Source: Sphingopyxis panaciterrae (GTDB taxonomy: Bacteria > Pseudomonadota > Alphaproteobacteria > Sphingomonadales > Sphingomonadaceae). From it: a DNA stretch of 64,000 nucleotides. How positions within the stretch are numbered: position 1 is the first letter of the stretch; each line of letters opens with the position of its first letter. Shown here in pieces: positions 1 to 7,873 of the stretch. The notes under the pieces were generated by a model. It had not been told where the DNA came from and made no database searches. It saw only the letters and a program-made list of their open reading frames with translations. The translations under genes were made by a program, and so were the position numbers. Location of the stretch: NCBI RefSeq assembly GCF_011762125.1, contig NZ_JAASQN010000004.1, forward strand, positions 395,000 through 458,999, given 5' to 3'.

Positions 1-2159
1 TAGGTGACGCGCAGATTGGTGATCGTGTACGGCTTTTGCGTCAGATAATAACGATTCACCGGATCTTGCGGCGTCACATAGTAGAATTGTCGCGACTGGT
101 ATCGCGCGTCCGCTGCAAGTTCGAGCTTGCCGATGTTACCTAGCGCGAAGCTATACGATCCCCCGACGTTGAGCGTCGCCTTCGGCGCGCGAACGAAGCG
201 GGCGCCGGCAAGGTTTGCGCCGCCGTTCTGCACCTGGAACCGCGTATATTCGGTGTCGAGAAGGCCGAGCGCCGCGTTGAACTCCAGGCCCTCCGCCGGC
301 GCAAGCGTCAGTTCGAATTCGGCCCCGTCGACCTTGGCCTTTTCGGCATTCTGCAGATAAGAGACCGTCGCGCCGCCGACCGCGCCGGGATTCGGCCCGA
401 CGACATTCACCTGCACATCCTTATAATCATAATGGAAGGCCGTGGCGTTGAAACCGACGAGCCCATCGAACCAACTCGACTTGTAGCCGATCTCGAACGC
501 GTCGAGCTTCTCGGGCCGGACATCGGTCAGCGCGATCGCCAAGGTCGCGGCGGTATTGAAGCCGCCCGATTTCACGCCATGCGAGAATTTCGCATAGAGA
601 AGATGATCGCGCGCGATCTTCCACGACGGGGTGATGTCGTAAGTGAAGGCGTCCCATGTCTCTTTGAGCGAATTGCTGAACGTGCCCGGCCCGCCGTACG
701 TGCCGGTGTAGCTGTTCCACCATTGCGCGAGATTGCTCCACGACGCGGCGGCGGCGTTGGGCGAAGCGCGGCGCACGAAGTCGACCTCCTTGGTCTCCCG
801 GCTCCAGCGGCCGCCGAGCGTGAGCTTCAGGCTGTCGGTGAAGGCAAAGCTCGTGCTGCCGAAGACAGCGCCGCTTTCGGCCTTGTGATGATAGGCCGTG
901 TCACTGAAGGCCGCGGGAGCCGTACCCGGCAGCGACGGAACCGAGCCCCGCGGCAAGGTCGCCGAGAAGGCGTTCGAGTTGATGTCCTCGTTGAAATAGA
1001 AGAGACCGACGATCCATGTCAGCCGGTCGTCCTGCGGTGACGCCAACCGAAGCTCCTGGCTCCACTGGCGCGAGCGCGCCTCGGTATAGCCACGCGAGAT
1101 TTCGAGCGGCGTGTAATCGCTCTCGCCGGCGCCGCGCGTCTTGTAGCGTTCATAGCCCGTGATCGAGGTCAGGGTGATCCCGCCGAAATCCCAGTCGAGA
1201 TGCAAGGACCCGCCAAGTTGGCTCGATCGCCCATATTCGGGCGCGTTCGCGCTGATGTCGTTGATCCGCGTCGAGGGCGCATAGCCGTTCCGAACCACGC
1301 CGCTCGGGACATAGCTTGCTGTCGTCCAATAGCTGCCGTCGGTATCATAATCGCGGTAATGGACGCTCAGCAGCGCCTCGAAATTGTCGGTCGGCGCCGC
1401 GAGCAATTGCCCGCGCACGACGACGTCCTTCACCGCATTGGACTTCTCGCCGGTGAAGAGATTGTCGAACCGGCCGCCGCGATCGTCGAAGCGCGCCGAA
1501 ACGCGCGCGGCAAGCCGATCCTCGACGATCGCCGTGCCGACCCCCGCCTCGACGACCTTGTTGTCGTAGGTCCCATATTCGAGCTTCACATAATTGCCGT
1601 CGTCACCGGTCAGCGACGGCCGCTTCGAGATGACGTTGATCGCACCGCCGGTCGTGTTCTTTCCCCACAATGTCCCTTGCGGACCGCGCAGCACCTCGAC
1701 CCGCTCGATGTCGAAGAGCGGCAGACCGGTGGCGCTCGCGTTGCTGATATAGACGTCGTCGAGATAGAAACCGACAGGATTCGCGAGGTCGAGCTGCTGC
1801 TGCCCTGCCCCCACGCCGCGGATCCACCAGCGCGGACGCCCGTGCTGCTGCGTCCCCGCCGACGCATTGGGCACAAGGTTGAGCACCTCGTTGGCCGACC
1901 GCCCTAGCCCGCCGACCGTGAACTTCTCCTCGCCGATCGCAGTGACCGCCACGGGCACATCCTGAAGCCGTTCTTCCCGGCGCTGCGCGGTCACCACGAT
2001 CGCAGAACCGGAATCGCCCGCATCGGCCAACGCCGCGTCGCCAGCGGCCGCGGCGTCTTCATTCGCATGCGCGGCGCCAGCCTGCCCTGCCGCCAACATG
2101 GCAGCGACGCTACAACCGAGCAGGCGCCAAGATTGGGACGCGATAGATTTCCTGGACAC
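1..2159 (-). CDS. TonB-dependent outer-membrane receptor (3' end outside window)
   Basis: The reverse strand reads as one long frame from a GTG at 2159 to the window edge, about 719 residues; the last part of the barrel is missing. The GTG follows an AAGGGG ribosome site by about 9 nt. Residues 1-32 form a signal peptide (hydrophobic LLGCSVAAML core, ending AHA). A short acidic/Ala linker leads to IVVTAQRREE near residue 54, the usual start of the mature plug, followed by the plug motif VEVLRGPQGTLWGKNTTGG. The rest shows alternating aromatic beta-strand patterns typical of the 22-strand barrel. Such receptors import siderophores, vitamins or sugars using TonB energy; the substrate cannot be told from sequence. 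No tonB/exbB lies nearby. Confidence 0.93.
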   Translation of the reverse strand, partial: MSRKSIASQSWRLLGCSVAAMLAAGQAGAAHANEDAAAAGDAALADAGDSGSAIVVTAQRREERLQDVPVAVTAIGEEKFTVGGLGRSANEVLNLVPNASAGTQQHGRPRWWIRGVGAGQQQLDLANPVGFYLDDVYISNASATGLPLFDIERVEVLRGPQGTLWGKNTTGGAINVISKRPSLTGDDGNYVKLEYGTYDNKVVEAGVGTAIVEDRLAARVSARFDDRGGRFDNLFTGEKSNAVKDVVVRGQLLAAPTDNFEALLSVHYRDYDTDGSYWTTASYVPSGVVRNGYAPSTRINDISANAPEYGRSSQLGGSLHLDWDFGGITLTSITGYERYKTRGAGESDYTPLEISRGYTEARSRQWSQELRLASPQDDRLTWIVGLFYFNEDINSNAFSATLPRGSVPSLPGTAPAAFSDTAYHHKAESGAVFGSTSFAFTDSLKLTLGGRWSRETKEVDFVRRASPNAAAASWSNLAQWWNSYTGTYGGPGTFSNSLKETWDAFTYDITPSWKIARDHLLYAKFSHGVKSGGFNTAATLAIALTDVRPEKLDAFEIGYKSSWFDGLVGFNATAFHYDYKDVQVNVVGPNPGAVGGATVSYLQNAEKAKVDGAEFELTLAPAEGLEFNAALGLLDTEYTRFQVQNGGANLAGARFVRAPKATLNVGGSYSFALGNIGKLELAADARYQSRQFYYVTPQDPVNRYYLTQKPYTITNLRVT

Positions 2160-2519
2160 TGAGATTACCCCTTATCGTTGAAACGACCCGCACGTCGCGG
2201 AGCAGACAGGGGCGGAAACGCAAAGGGCGTGCCAGTCTCTTAAGCAGTTGATTTAAAACGCTTATCGGTTGATATCGGGATCGGGAGTGAACGAAACTGC
2301 ACACCACACGATGTCAGTGCTGCTGTATCCTCAACAGCAAGCGCGCATTTCGCATGATGGGAAACGGATGCTCAGGAGCAGTCGGACGGATTCCAGTACC
2401 GAATCTCAAAATGCGGATGTCAGCTGGCTACTCGGACGCGACATCCGTTCGCCACCGCCCGTGCCACATATCTGAAATTTTCCGAGGTTAGCGACCGTTC
2501 CTTCGGCACTGGAGCGGAC
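2160..2519. other. Intergenic region between divergent receptor and recombinase fragment
   Basis: About 360 bases with no convincing gene. It must contain the promoter of the leftward receptor gene and of the rightward recombinase fragment. It is less GC-rich than its surroundings. No copy of the tRNA-Arg 3' end was found here by eye, so the left boundary of the inserted element is not defined. Confidence 0.6.
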
Positions 2520-2721
2520 ATGGCGAAAGACCTGATACTTACGGGGCCCGGCGCCGGCCTGACCCCTGCGGTGCAATATGTCCGCATGTCTACCGAGCAT
2601 CAGCGCTACTCGCTCGATAATCAGCGTATATTTATCGCATCATTCGCTGCACACCAAGGCTTTGAAATCCTTAAGACCTATGAGGATGCGGGAAAAAGCG
2701 GTCTAACCTTGGACCGTCGCC
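2520..2721 (+). pseudogene. 5' part of serine recombinase A (interrupted at inversion breakpoint)
   Basis: ATG at 2520 follows a GGAG site. The 67 codons encode the N-terminal strand and catalytic-serine region of a resolvase/invertase domain (VQYVRMSTEHQRYSLDNQ, then TYEDAGKSGLTLDRR). Homology stops at the TCGCC of 2717-2721. A close relative at 4030-4335 continues with GRPALKQMLSDVLS. The expected continuation of this gene is found on the opposite strand from 5490 downward, in a matching frame. Beyond 2721 the frame reads antisense to the start of another recombinase and is not native. Confidence 0.85.
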
Positions 2722-2829
2722 TTGCCGTCGTTGGTCGGGTATCGACACATCATGTTCTGCCTGCCGCGCCGTCGAGACGCGAAGGTAGAGAGCAGCGCGC
2801 GCCCCCGTGATGGTCTGCGGCGCGGTCAT
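2718..2829 (-). pseudogene. 5' part of serine recombinase B (interrupted at inversion breakpoint)
   Basis: On the reverse strand an ATG at 2829, preceded by GGAGAG, opens 37 codons with a clear serine-recombinase N-terminus: ALYLRVSTARQ contains the catalytic serine motif, followed by VSIPDQRRQG. The frame is lost at 2717-2721. The piece is too short to be found by length filters. Its continuation, EGWCAARGLKVVDTY, is at 5489 on the plus strand; joined, they give about 551 residues, a normal length for this family. It starts 21 nt after the stop of the 95-residue protein, suggesting it was the last gene of that operon. Confidence 0.82.
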
Positions 2830-2850
2830 GGCACTCTCCAAAAGGTCGGT

Positions 2851-3138
2851 TCAAAGGGGCGAGGAAAATAGCTCGTCGAAGAGATCGCCGAACCAGCGTT
2901 CAAACACTTCGACTTCGGCCAACGTAACCGGAACGGGATCGGGCCAATCATCGGTGACGCGCCACGTCGAGAGGTCATGCTTTGGAGGGCGACCGGGAAA
3001 GGGCCACGGCTTGCCGAGCAGCGCTTCAAGCTGTTGCGATGCGCTGGGCGCTCGCTCAGAGGAAGGGCGGGCCATGCTCCAACGGTCGCGCAGTAAATCG
3101 CGCGATGGAACAACAATCCGCACTTCCTTGGCTCGCAT
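2851..3138 (-). CDS. Hypothetical protein, 95 aa, island operon
   Basis: Small soluble protein without a recognised domain name. It starts with RIVVPSRDLLRDRW, has a Pro-rich centre (GKPWPFPGRPP) and an acidic, Trp-containing C-terminus (VFERWFGDLFDELF). No signal peptide or membrane segment. It is read on the same strand as the sigma-like gene, about 120 nt after it and 21 nt before the start of recombinase B, so it probably belongs to the operon that drives the recombinase. A longer frame over the same bases (2826-3281) has no protein-like features. Function unknown. Confidence 0.6.
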   Translation of the reverse strand: MRAKEVRIVVPSRDLLRDRWSMARPSSERAPSASQQLEALLGKPWPFPGRPPKHDLSTWRVTDDWPDPVPVTLAEVEVFERWFGDLFDELFSSPL

Positions 3139-3258
3139 CCAATAATGGAGACGAAAAAGAACGAATGGGAAAGATCGGATTCCGGCGTTGGTGCGGCTTT
3201 GGGGCGCTGTTCCAGCGTCCCGACGCGAATCGCCAGCATAAATGCGTCGGGCAAAAGG

Positions 3259-3564
3259 CTAGCCGAAGCGCTCGCGGGCATGTTCTTCTCTGGCCTTGCG
3301 AATGGCGCATAGCGCCCGGACTATCTCCCGCTCGACCGCCTTTTCGCTGATGCCGAGACGATGGGCGATACGGTCGTATGGAAGATCGTCGAAGCGGTGC
3401 ATCAGGAACACATCGCGGGTTCGCTTTGGCAAGCGAGCAATCGCCCATTCGATCCGCGCAATCTCCGGATCGGGAGCCTCGCCAAAATTTGGAACGACCG
3501 GCGGCGGGACGAGCAGGTCGCGGATCGTGCGCGCGAAGCGGGCGGCGAGGTTGCCGTCAGCCAC
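3259..3564 (-). CDS. Sigma-70 region 4-like helix-turn-helix protein, 101 aa
   Basis: The C-terminal 60 residues match sigma factor region 4: acidic helix (DPEIARIEWAIARLP), then RTRDVFLMHRFDDLPYDRIAHRLG and ISEKAVEREIVRA, the recognition helix of a sigma-70 region 4 helix-turn-helix. The N-terminal 40 residues do not resemble region 2, so it cannot bind the -10 element as a normal ECF sigma does. Its start overlaps the end of the upstream gene (3557-4054) by 8 nt, suggesting translational coupling. It lies upstream of recombinase B's start and may regulate the element (inference). No anti-sigma factor is nearby. Confidence 0.7.
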   Translation of the reverse strand: MADGNLAARFARTIRDLLVPPPVVPNFGEAPDPEIARIEWAIARLPKRTRDVFLMHRFDDLPYDRIAHRLGISEKAVEREIVRALCAIRKAREEHARERFG

Positions 3565-4030
3565 GAGCCTTCCTCCGCCGTGGGCGAGGGTGTCCCGTCA
3601 CGCCTCGCACATGATCGAGCAAATCTCGGAGCAAGGGCGGCACATCGGGTAGCGACTTGGGCACCGGGGGCCGCGATTCGTCGAAGTCCGGATTGCGCCA
3701 GACGTTGTAAGGCGACAGCACAGGAGCCAGCAGTTCAAGTGCGGGGGAGTGATAGTTGAGGCCGGTCAAGTTGGCGTAGGCCAGCGCCTTTCCGATATGC
3801 AGTCCAATATGTCGGGCGCACCACCTGTCGTCGAAACCGACGTCCAGCAGATGTGAGGTTAGAGCCAACTGCGCCACGATGCCGGTTTGATAGAGAAGGT
3901 CGCTTGTGTCGGAGAAAAGCCGTTCCTCAATCGCGAGGAAGAAGCTTTCGGCGTTGCGATAGCGGCACCGGCTCAGATGTCGGCCCTCGCGCGTTCGAAG
4001 GACGTCTGGCGCCGCCCGGCGCGGGGGTGA
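3557..4030 (-). pseudogene. Unknown island protein, probably 5'-truncated
   Basis: The open frame continues upstream to an ATG at 4054, but those first codons are out-of-frame recombinase sequence, so the natural start seems lost at a junction near 4030. The credible part (from about RYRNAESFFLAIEERLF) is a soluble protein with patterns such as LTSHLLDVGFDDRWCARHIG and ALAYANLTGLNYHSPALELL, ending in a basic RPRRRK tail. I do not recognise the family. Its end overlaps the sigma-like gene by 8 nt, so the two were probably co-expressed. Whether the hybrid frame is expressed cannot be told. Confidence 0.5.
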
Positions 4031-4335
4031 TCGGTGTTCTGAAAGCGGCCCCACCGGCTGACATCGAGGACGAGGATTGTGTCGAAGTCGGCTGTCCCGC
4101 TCAAAACGTCGCTCAGCATTTGCTTCAAGGCGGGACGACCGCTCAATGTCAACCCGCTCTTTCCGCTATCCTCGTACGTCCTGACAATCTCGAAACCGCG
4201 GTAAGCTGCAAACGCCGCAATCGCGATCCGCTGGTTGTCAGGTGAGTATCTTTGGTGTTCGGTTGACATACGGATATATTGGGCTGCCCGCGTCGGCCCC
4301 GCGCCTGCGCCTTGAAAAACTAATTCCTTCGCCAT
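4030..4335 (-). pseudogene. Serine recombinase A-type, second copy, N-terminal 102 codons only
   Basis: ATG at 4335. The product closely resembles recombinase A: AAQYIRMSTEHQRYSPDNQ with the catalytic serine, TYEDSGKSGLTLSGRPALK, then ILVLDVSRWGRFQNTD. Similarity stops near 4030, after the SRWGR motif; the frame then runs a further 18 codons through unrelated sequence to 3973. The linker helix and DNA-binding part are missing. It lies 56 nt downstream of the main body of recombinase A on the same strand, so it is a truncated tandem relative. Confidence 0.85.
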
Positions 4336-4391
4336 CCTGCTTTCCTAGGTCTCGACGCGGGCCGTGCGCGGTGCTCCCCCTATATTCCGGG

Positions 4392-5490
4392 TCAGCGCTG
4401 TGCCTTCGTGTTCTTGGTCGCGGCACTTCGGGCGTGGGCGGCGACGGCAATCTCTCTGCGCGACCCTGCGTAGCCGACAAGGGCATAGGCTCTCGGCATA
4501 CTCCCCAGTCGTCGCCGGAAGAATTGCGGATCCGGGCAATACGGATCCGCGCTGATGATCTCCGTGGTCAGATAGCCGTGCAATGACAGCAGGCGTTTGA
4601 GGTGGTCGACCAGTTGCTCATTCGTGACTCGTGTCCCATCGGGATTACGATGTCGTCGAGGTTTGAAACGCCCCGGCATTCCCACCACGTCCCGCTGCGT
4701 CCGCTTCAGCGTCGCCAGCCTCTGCGCTTCCGCCGTCACAGGAAGGCCCATCTTTGCGAGAATTTTGGATATGCCGCCGACGCGGGCGCAGATGTAATTA
4801 TATGACGGCAGCGAGTTATCGTCGTTGATCAACCGCACGCTGAGGAACCCTTGATCCTCGTGAAGTGTGCGAAGCCGCTCCAGTAATTCGGCGGACGTGT
4901 AGCGGCGCCCTTGCGGATTTGGTGGGTAATATTTCGGCGGATCATAACCGATCCGCTGATAGGCGGCGACCATGCTTCCGAAGCGCTGCACTATCGTAGC
5001 AGGAGACGATACGTAGTGACACTCAACAATCACTTTGTGCGTCAGAACGCCTTTTTCCGCCAGCAAGCGCGACATGCCAGCCAGAATCTCTTCGTTCGTG
5101 AAAAGTTGGCGACAATTGACTAGCCTCGTTTGCGCGGCCTCGAACATTTCCAAGGGGATGATGGGATCGAGAACCTTTGTTCGTACCCAGTCCGTCTCCG
5201 GAACGGCGACCTCCAATCCAAGGTTGTTCCGTTTGCGACCAAATACATAGTCTCCGACATAAAGGGGATTGCTCAAAGTGCGTCGCACCGTCGCGTGGGT
5301 CCAGCGGCTTCCGTTCGACTGCGTCTGTCGCTGTCGGTTTACGCCCGCCTCCTGACACATATATTCGTAGTGCGCGGCTTGATCGAGGTCTTGAAAACGA
5401 CCCCATCGGCTGACATCGAGAACAAGAATGGCGCGAAATTGCCTCTCATCACTCAGTACGTCAGCGAGCAGCCGCTTTAGTGCAGGGCGA
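4392..5490 (-). pseudogene. 3' part of serine recombinase A, with an internal deletion
   Basis: The frame begins in native sequence at RPALKRLLADVLS and has the resolvase motif ILVLDVSRWGRFQDLDQ. After YEYMCQEAGV it jumps to NRQRQTQSNGSRWTHATVRRTLSNPLY, the DNA-binding recombinase domain, so roughly 100 residues usual in relatives are missing in frame. The C-terminus has the repeated pattern FGSMVAAYQRIGY and RLGSMPRAYALVGY seen in this family. An ATG at 5507 lies in foreign sequence and is unlikely to be the true start; the real 5' end is at 2520-2721. Even restored (about 431 aa) it is probably inactive. Confidence 0.82.
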
Positions 5491-7033
5491 AGGCTGGTGC
5501 GCTGCACGCGGTTTGAAGGTCGTCGACACCTATGTTGAATCGGGCGCCTCGGCGACCAATGACCGCCGCCCGGAGTTCCAGCGGCTGATCGAGGCCGGAA
5601 CGTCGAAACCGGCGCCGTTTGACCTCGTGGTGGTCCACAGCTTTTCGCGCTTCTTCCGTGATCATTTCGAGTTGGAGTTCTATATCCGCAAGCTCGCCAA
5701 GAATGGCGTGAAGCTCGTTTCCATCACGCAGGAAATGGGCGACGATCCCATGCACGTCATGATGCGCCAGATTATGGCGCTGTTCGATGAGTATCAGTCG
5801 AAGGAGACCGCCAAGCATGTGCTGCGTGCTATGCGCGAAAATGCTCGGCAAGGCTTCTGGAATGGATCGATGCCGCCGATCGGCTACCGCGTTGTCGCAG
5901 CCGAGCAGCGCGGCGCCAAGGTCAAGAAGCGGTTGGAGATTGACCCCTTCCATGCCGAGACCGTGCGAACCATTTTCCGGCTAGCTCTAGAGGGCGATGG
6001 CATATCAGGCTCGATGGGGGTCAAGGCAATCGCGGCGTGGCTCAACGAGAGGTCCATTCGCACCCGCGATGGCGGGCGTTGGGGCCTTGGTGCCGTCCAC
6101 CAGATACTGACCCGCTCGACCTATACCGGACGTCACGAGTTCAACCGCCGAGGGAAGGATAGGAAGCTTAAACCGAGGTCAGAGGCCGTTGCGGTCGATG
6201 TGCCCCCGATCATCGATCAAGCGACCTATGAGGGGGTGCAGGCGCACTTGCAGGCCCGCAATCCCAAGAAGATGCCGCCCCGCGTCGTGAGCGGCCCGAC
6301 CCTCCTTACCGGCCTCATTCATTGTGCGAAGTGCGGTGGCGCCATGACCATCCGTACCGGCAAAGGTGGCCGATATCGCTATTATGCCTGTTCGACGAAG
6401 GCACGGCAGGGGGCGACCGCCTGCGCTGGCATGACGGTACCGATGGAGAAGCTCGACGATCTGGTAGCCAAGCATCTGGAGGACCGGCTTCTCCAACCCG
6501 ACCGGCTGGAAGCCATCCTGTCTGCGGTGCTGGACCGGCGACAGGAACAGGCAACCCGCAAGCGCAGCCATGTGGCGGACCTTAACAAGCGAGCCACCGA
6601 GACCGACCTGCGCCTAAAGCGGCTCTTTGACGCAATCGAGAATGGGATTGCCGATGTGGACGACCCGGACCTCAAGGAGCGCATCGCAACTCTAAAGGCG
6701 ACACGCGATCAAGCCAAGGCCGATGCGGAGCGCGTGACCGCCGCGCTCGGAGCTGCGGGCCAAAAGTCAGTCGCGCCCGAGATGCTGGCGAAGTTCGCCA
6801 CCACCGCGCGGCGGCGGATGCGAATCGAAGAGGGCGGCTATCGCCGGGATCATGTCCGCGCGCTTGCACAGCGGGTAGAGGTCGATGTCGGAGAGGTTCG
6901 GATTATCGGCTCGAAAAGCAATCTGCTGGAAGCGCTGATCGCGGGAGCCGCCGAAACAAAGCCGGGCGCAGTGCCCAGCTTTGTTCCGAAGTGGTGCACC
7001 CGACAGGATTCGAACCTGTGGCCCCCAGATTAG
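5486..7033 (+). pseudogene. 3' part of serine recombinase B, next to tRNA-Arg
   Basis: Native sequence starts at EGWCAARGLKVVDTY (5489), so the catalytic serine segment is absent; it is on the other strand at 2718-2829. Present are the rest of the resolvase domain (LVVVHSFSRFFRDH, MMRQIMALFDEYQSKE), the recombinase domain (NARQGFWNGSMPPIGYRV), a zinc-ribbon (LIHCAKCGGAMTI with later CSTKARQGATAC) and a coiled-coil region rich in Lys/Glu/Arg. The reading frame has no stop of its own: it ends at a TAG (7031-7033) inside the tRNA gene, encoding CTRQDSNLWPPD from tRNA bases. This fits integration at the tRNA 3' end. Confidence 0.88.
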
Positions 7034-7068
7034 GAATCTGATGCTCTATCCTGCTGAGCTACGGGTGC
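6992..7068 (-). tRNA. tRNA-Arg (anticodon CCT)
   Basis: A full cloverleaf on the reverse strand: 7-bp acceptor stem GCACCCG/CGGGTGC, D arm GCTC/GAGC, anticodon stem TCAGA/TCTGG around loop TTCCTAA giving anticodon CCT, T arm ACAGG-TTCGAAT-CCTGT, discriminator A and an encoded CCA. It decodes AGG arginine codons. The recombinase B frame overlaps its 3' half from the left, marking it as the attachment site. Confidence 0.96.
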
Positions 7069-7134
7069 ACGCGCGGTCCGTGTAGCGGCGCGGGGCGCCA
7101 AGCGTCAATCGGTGCGGACCAATTAGCCGCGGCG

Positions 7135-7605
7135 TCAATTCACCGCGTCGGGCGGAACGATGGGCACTAGCAGCGGCATCGCCGCGATGCCGTCGTCGCG
7201 CAGCGCCTCCGCCTCGGCGGGCGACGCCTGGCCGTGGATCAAATCCTCTTTCGCACGCCCCTCATGCATCGCACGTGCGGCGCTCGCAAAATCGCGGCCC
7301 ACCCAGCGCGATTGCGGCAGCATCTCGGCCTGCTTCGCGGCGATTTCGGCGATCACCTTGCGCACCAGTTCAGGCGAAGGCTCCCCCGCCGCCGGCGCGT
7401 CGACGGGTTTCGCGGCAACGCTGATCTGCTGGTTCGATTTCGCGCCGACGCGCGGTGCCATGATCGCTTTTGCGACCTCGCTGTCGCCGCACACCGGGCA
7501 GGCGATCAAACCGCGCGCCTGCTGGTCCGCAAAGCTGTCGCTGCTCGCGAACCAGGCTTCGAACCGGTGGGCACCGGCCGCGCAGCAAAGATCGAAGACG
7601 ATCAA
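7135..7605 (-). CDS. DUF1178 family protein
   Basis: 156 residues. The N-terminus (MIVFDLCCAAGAHRFEAWF) and a CPVCGD knuckle at residues 36-41 are typical of DUF1178, a family of small probable zinc-binding proteins widespread in alphaproteobacteria. The middle is an Ala/Pro linker, followed by a helix (ELVRKVIAEIAAKQAEML) and a conserved ending with RAMHEGRAKEDLIHGQAS. Function is not known. It is the last gene of a leftward group comF-grxC-DUF1178 with gaps of 3-4 nt, so it is almost surely co-transcribed with the glutaredoxin. Confidence 0.88.
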   Translation of the reverse strand: MIVFDLCCAAGAHRFEAWFASSDSFADQQARGLIACPVCGDSEVAKAIMAPRVGAKSNQQISVAAKPVDAPAAGEPSPELVRKVIAEIAAKQAEMLPQSRWVGRDFASAARAMHEGRAKEDLIHGQASPAEAEALRDDGIAAMPLLVPIVPPDAVN

Positions 7606-7608
7606 GGG

Positions 7609-7869
7609 TCAGGCCGGGCCGAGCAGCGGGTCGAGCCCGCCGCGCGCATCGAGCGCGGCCAGGTCGTCGCTGCCGCCGACATGCTTTCCGTCAATGAAGA
7701 TTTGCGGCACGGTGCGCGCGCCGCCGGCACGATCGACCATCGCGTCGAAACCCGCGCGGTCCATCGTCACGTCGATTTCCTGATAATCCGCTCCCTTGCG
7801 ATCGAACAGCGCTTTCGCGCGCGTGCAATAGGGGCAGAAGAATTTGGTAAAGATTTCGATCTTTGCCAT
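7609..7869 (-). CDS. grxC: Glutaredoxin 3
   Basis: 86 residues, the normal size of a class I dithiol glutaredoxin. It begins MAKIEIFTKFFCPYCTRAKALF with the CPYC redox centre at residues 12-15, and has the cis-proline segment TVPQIFIDGKHVGGSDDL for glutathione binding. It reduces protein disulfides and glutathionylated proteins in the cytoplasm with glutathione. It starts 4 nt after the comF stop and ends 3 nt before the DUF1178 start. All motifs are intact. Confidence 0.96.
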   Translation of the reverse strand: MAKIEIFTKFFCPYCTRAKALFDRKGADYQEIDVTMDRAGFDAMVDRAGGARTVPQIFIDGKHVGGSDDLAALDARGGLDPLLGPA

Positions 7870-7873
7870 GCGG

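Larger units (their letters stand above)
2717..5490. other. Inverted segment with breakpoints at a shared GGCGA
   Basis: At 2717-2721 (TCGCC) recombinase A's 5' part is joined tail-to-tail with the start of recombinase B. At 5486-5490 (GGCGA) the rest of A, on the minus strand, abuts the rest of B, on the plus strand. Swapping the ends restores A as GLTLDRR-PALKRLL and B as RRQG-EGWCAARG, both in frame. The two genes share an imperfect 12-mer here (GCAGGGCGACGG on A's complement, GCAAGGCGAAGG in B), with GGCGA common to both. Confidence 0.8.
2500..6991. mobile_element. Decayed integrative element abutting tRNA-Arg
   Basis: The stretch between the receptor gene and the tRNA-Arg gene holds at least four serine-recombinase pieces, a sigma region-4 protein and two unknown small proteins; none is a housekeeping gene. 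The recombinase nearest the tRNA reads into the tRNA 3' end, as in elements integrated at tRNA genes. The left end is placed only approximately, just before the first recombinase fragment, because no second attachment site was recognised. All genes would lie on one strand if segment 2717-5490 were flipped. It is probably immobile now, since both main recombinases are interrupted. Confidence 0.7.

Noticed and set aside
2826..3281. A 151-codon minus-strand frame overlapping the 95-residue gene
   Set aside because: Composition rich in Ser/Arg/Pro without pattern; the 95-residue frame is more protein-like and spaced correctly before recombinase B.
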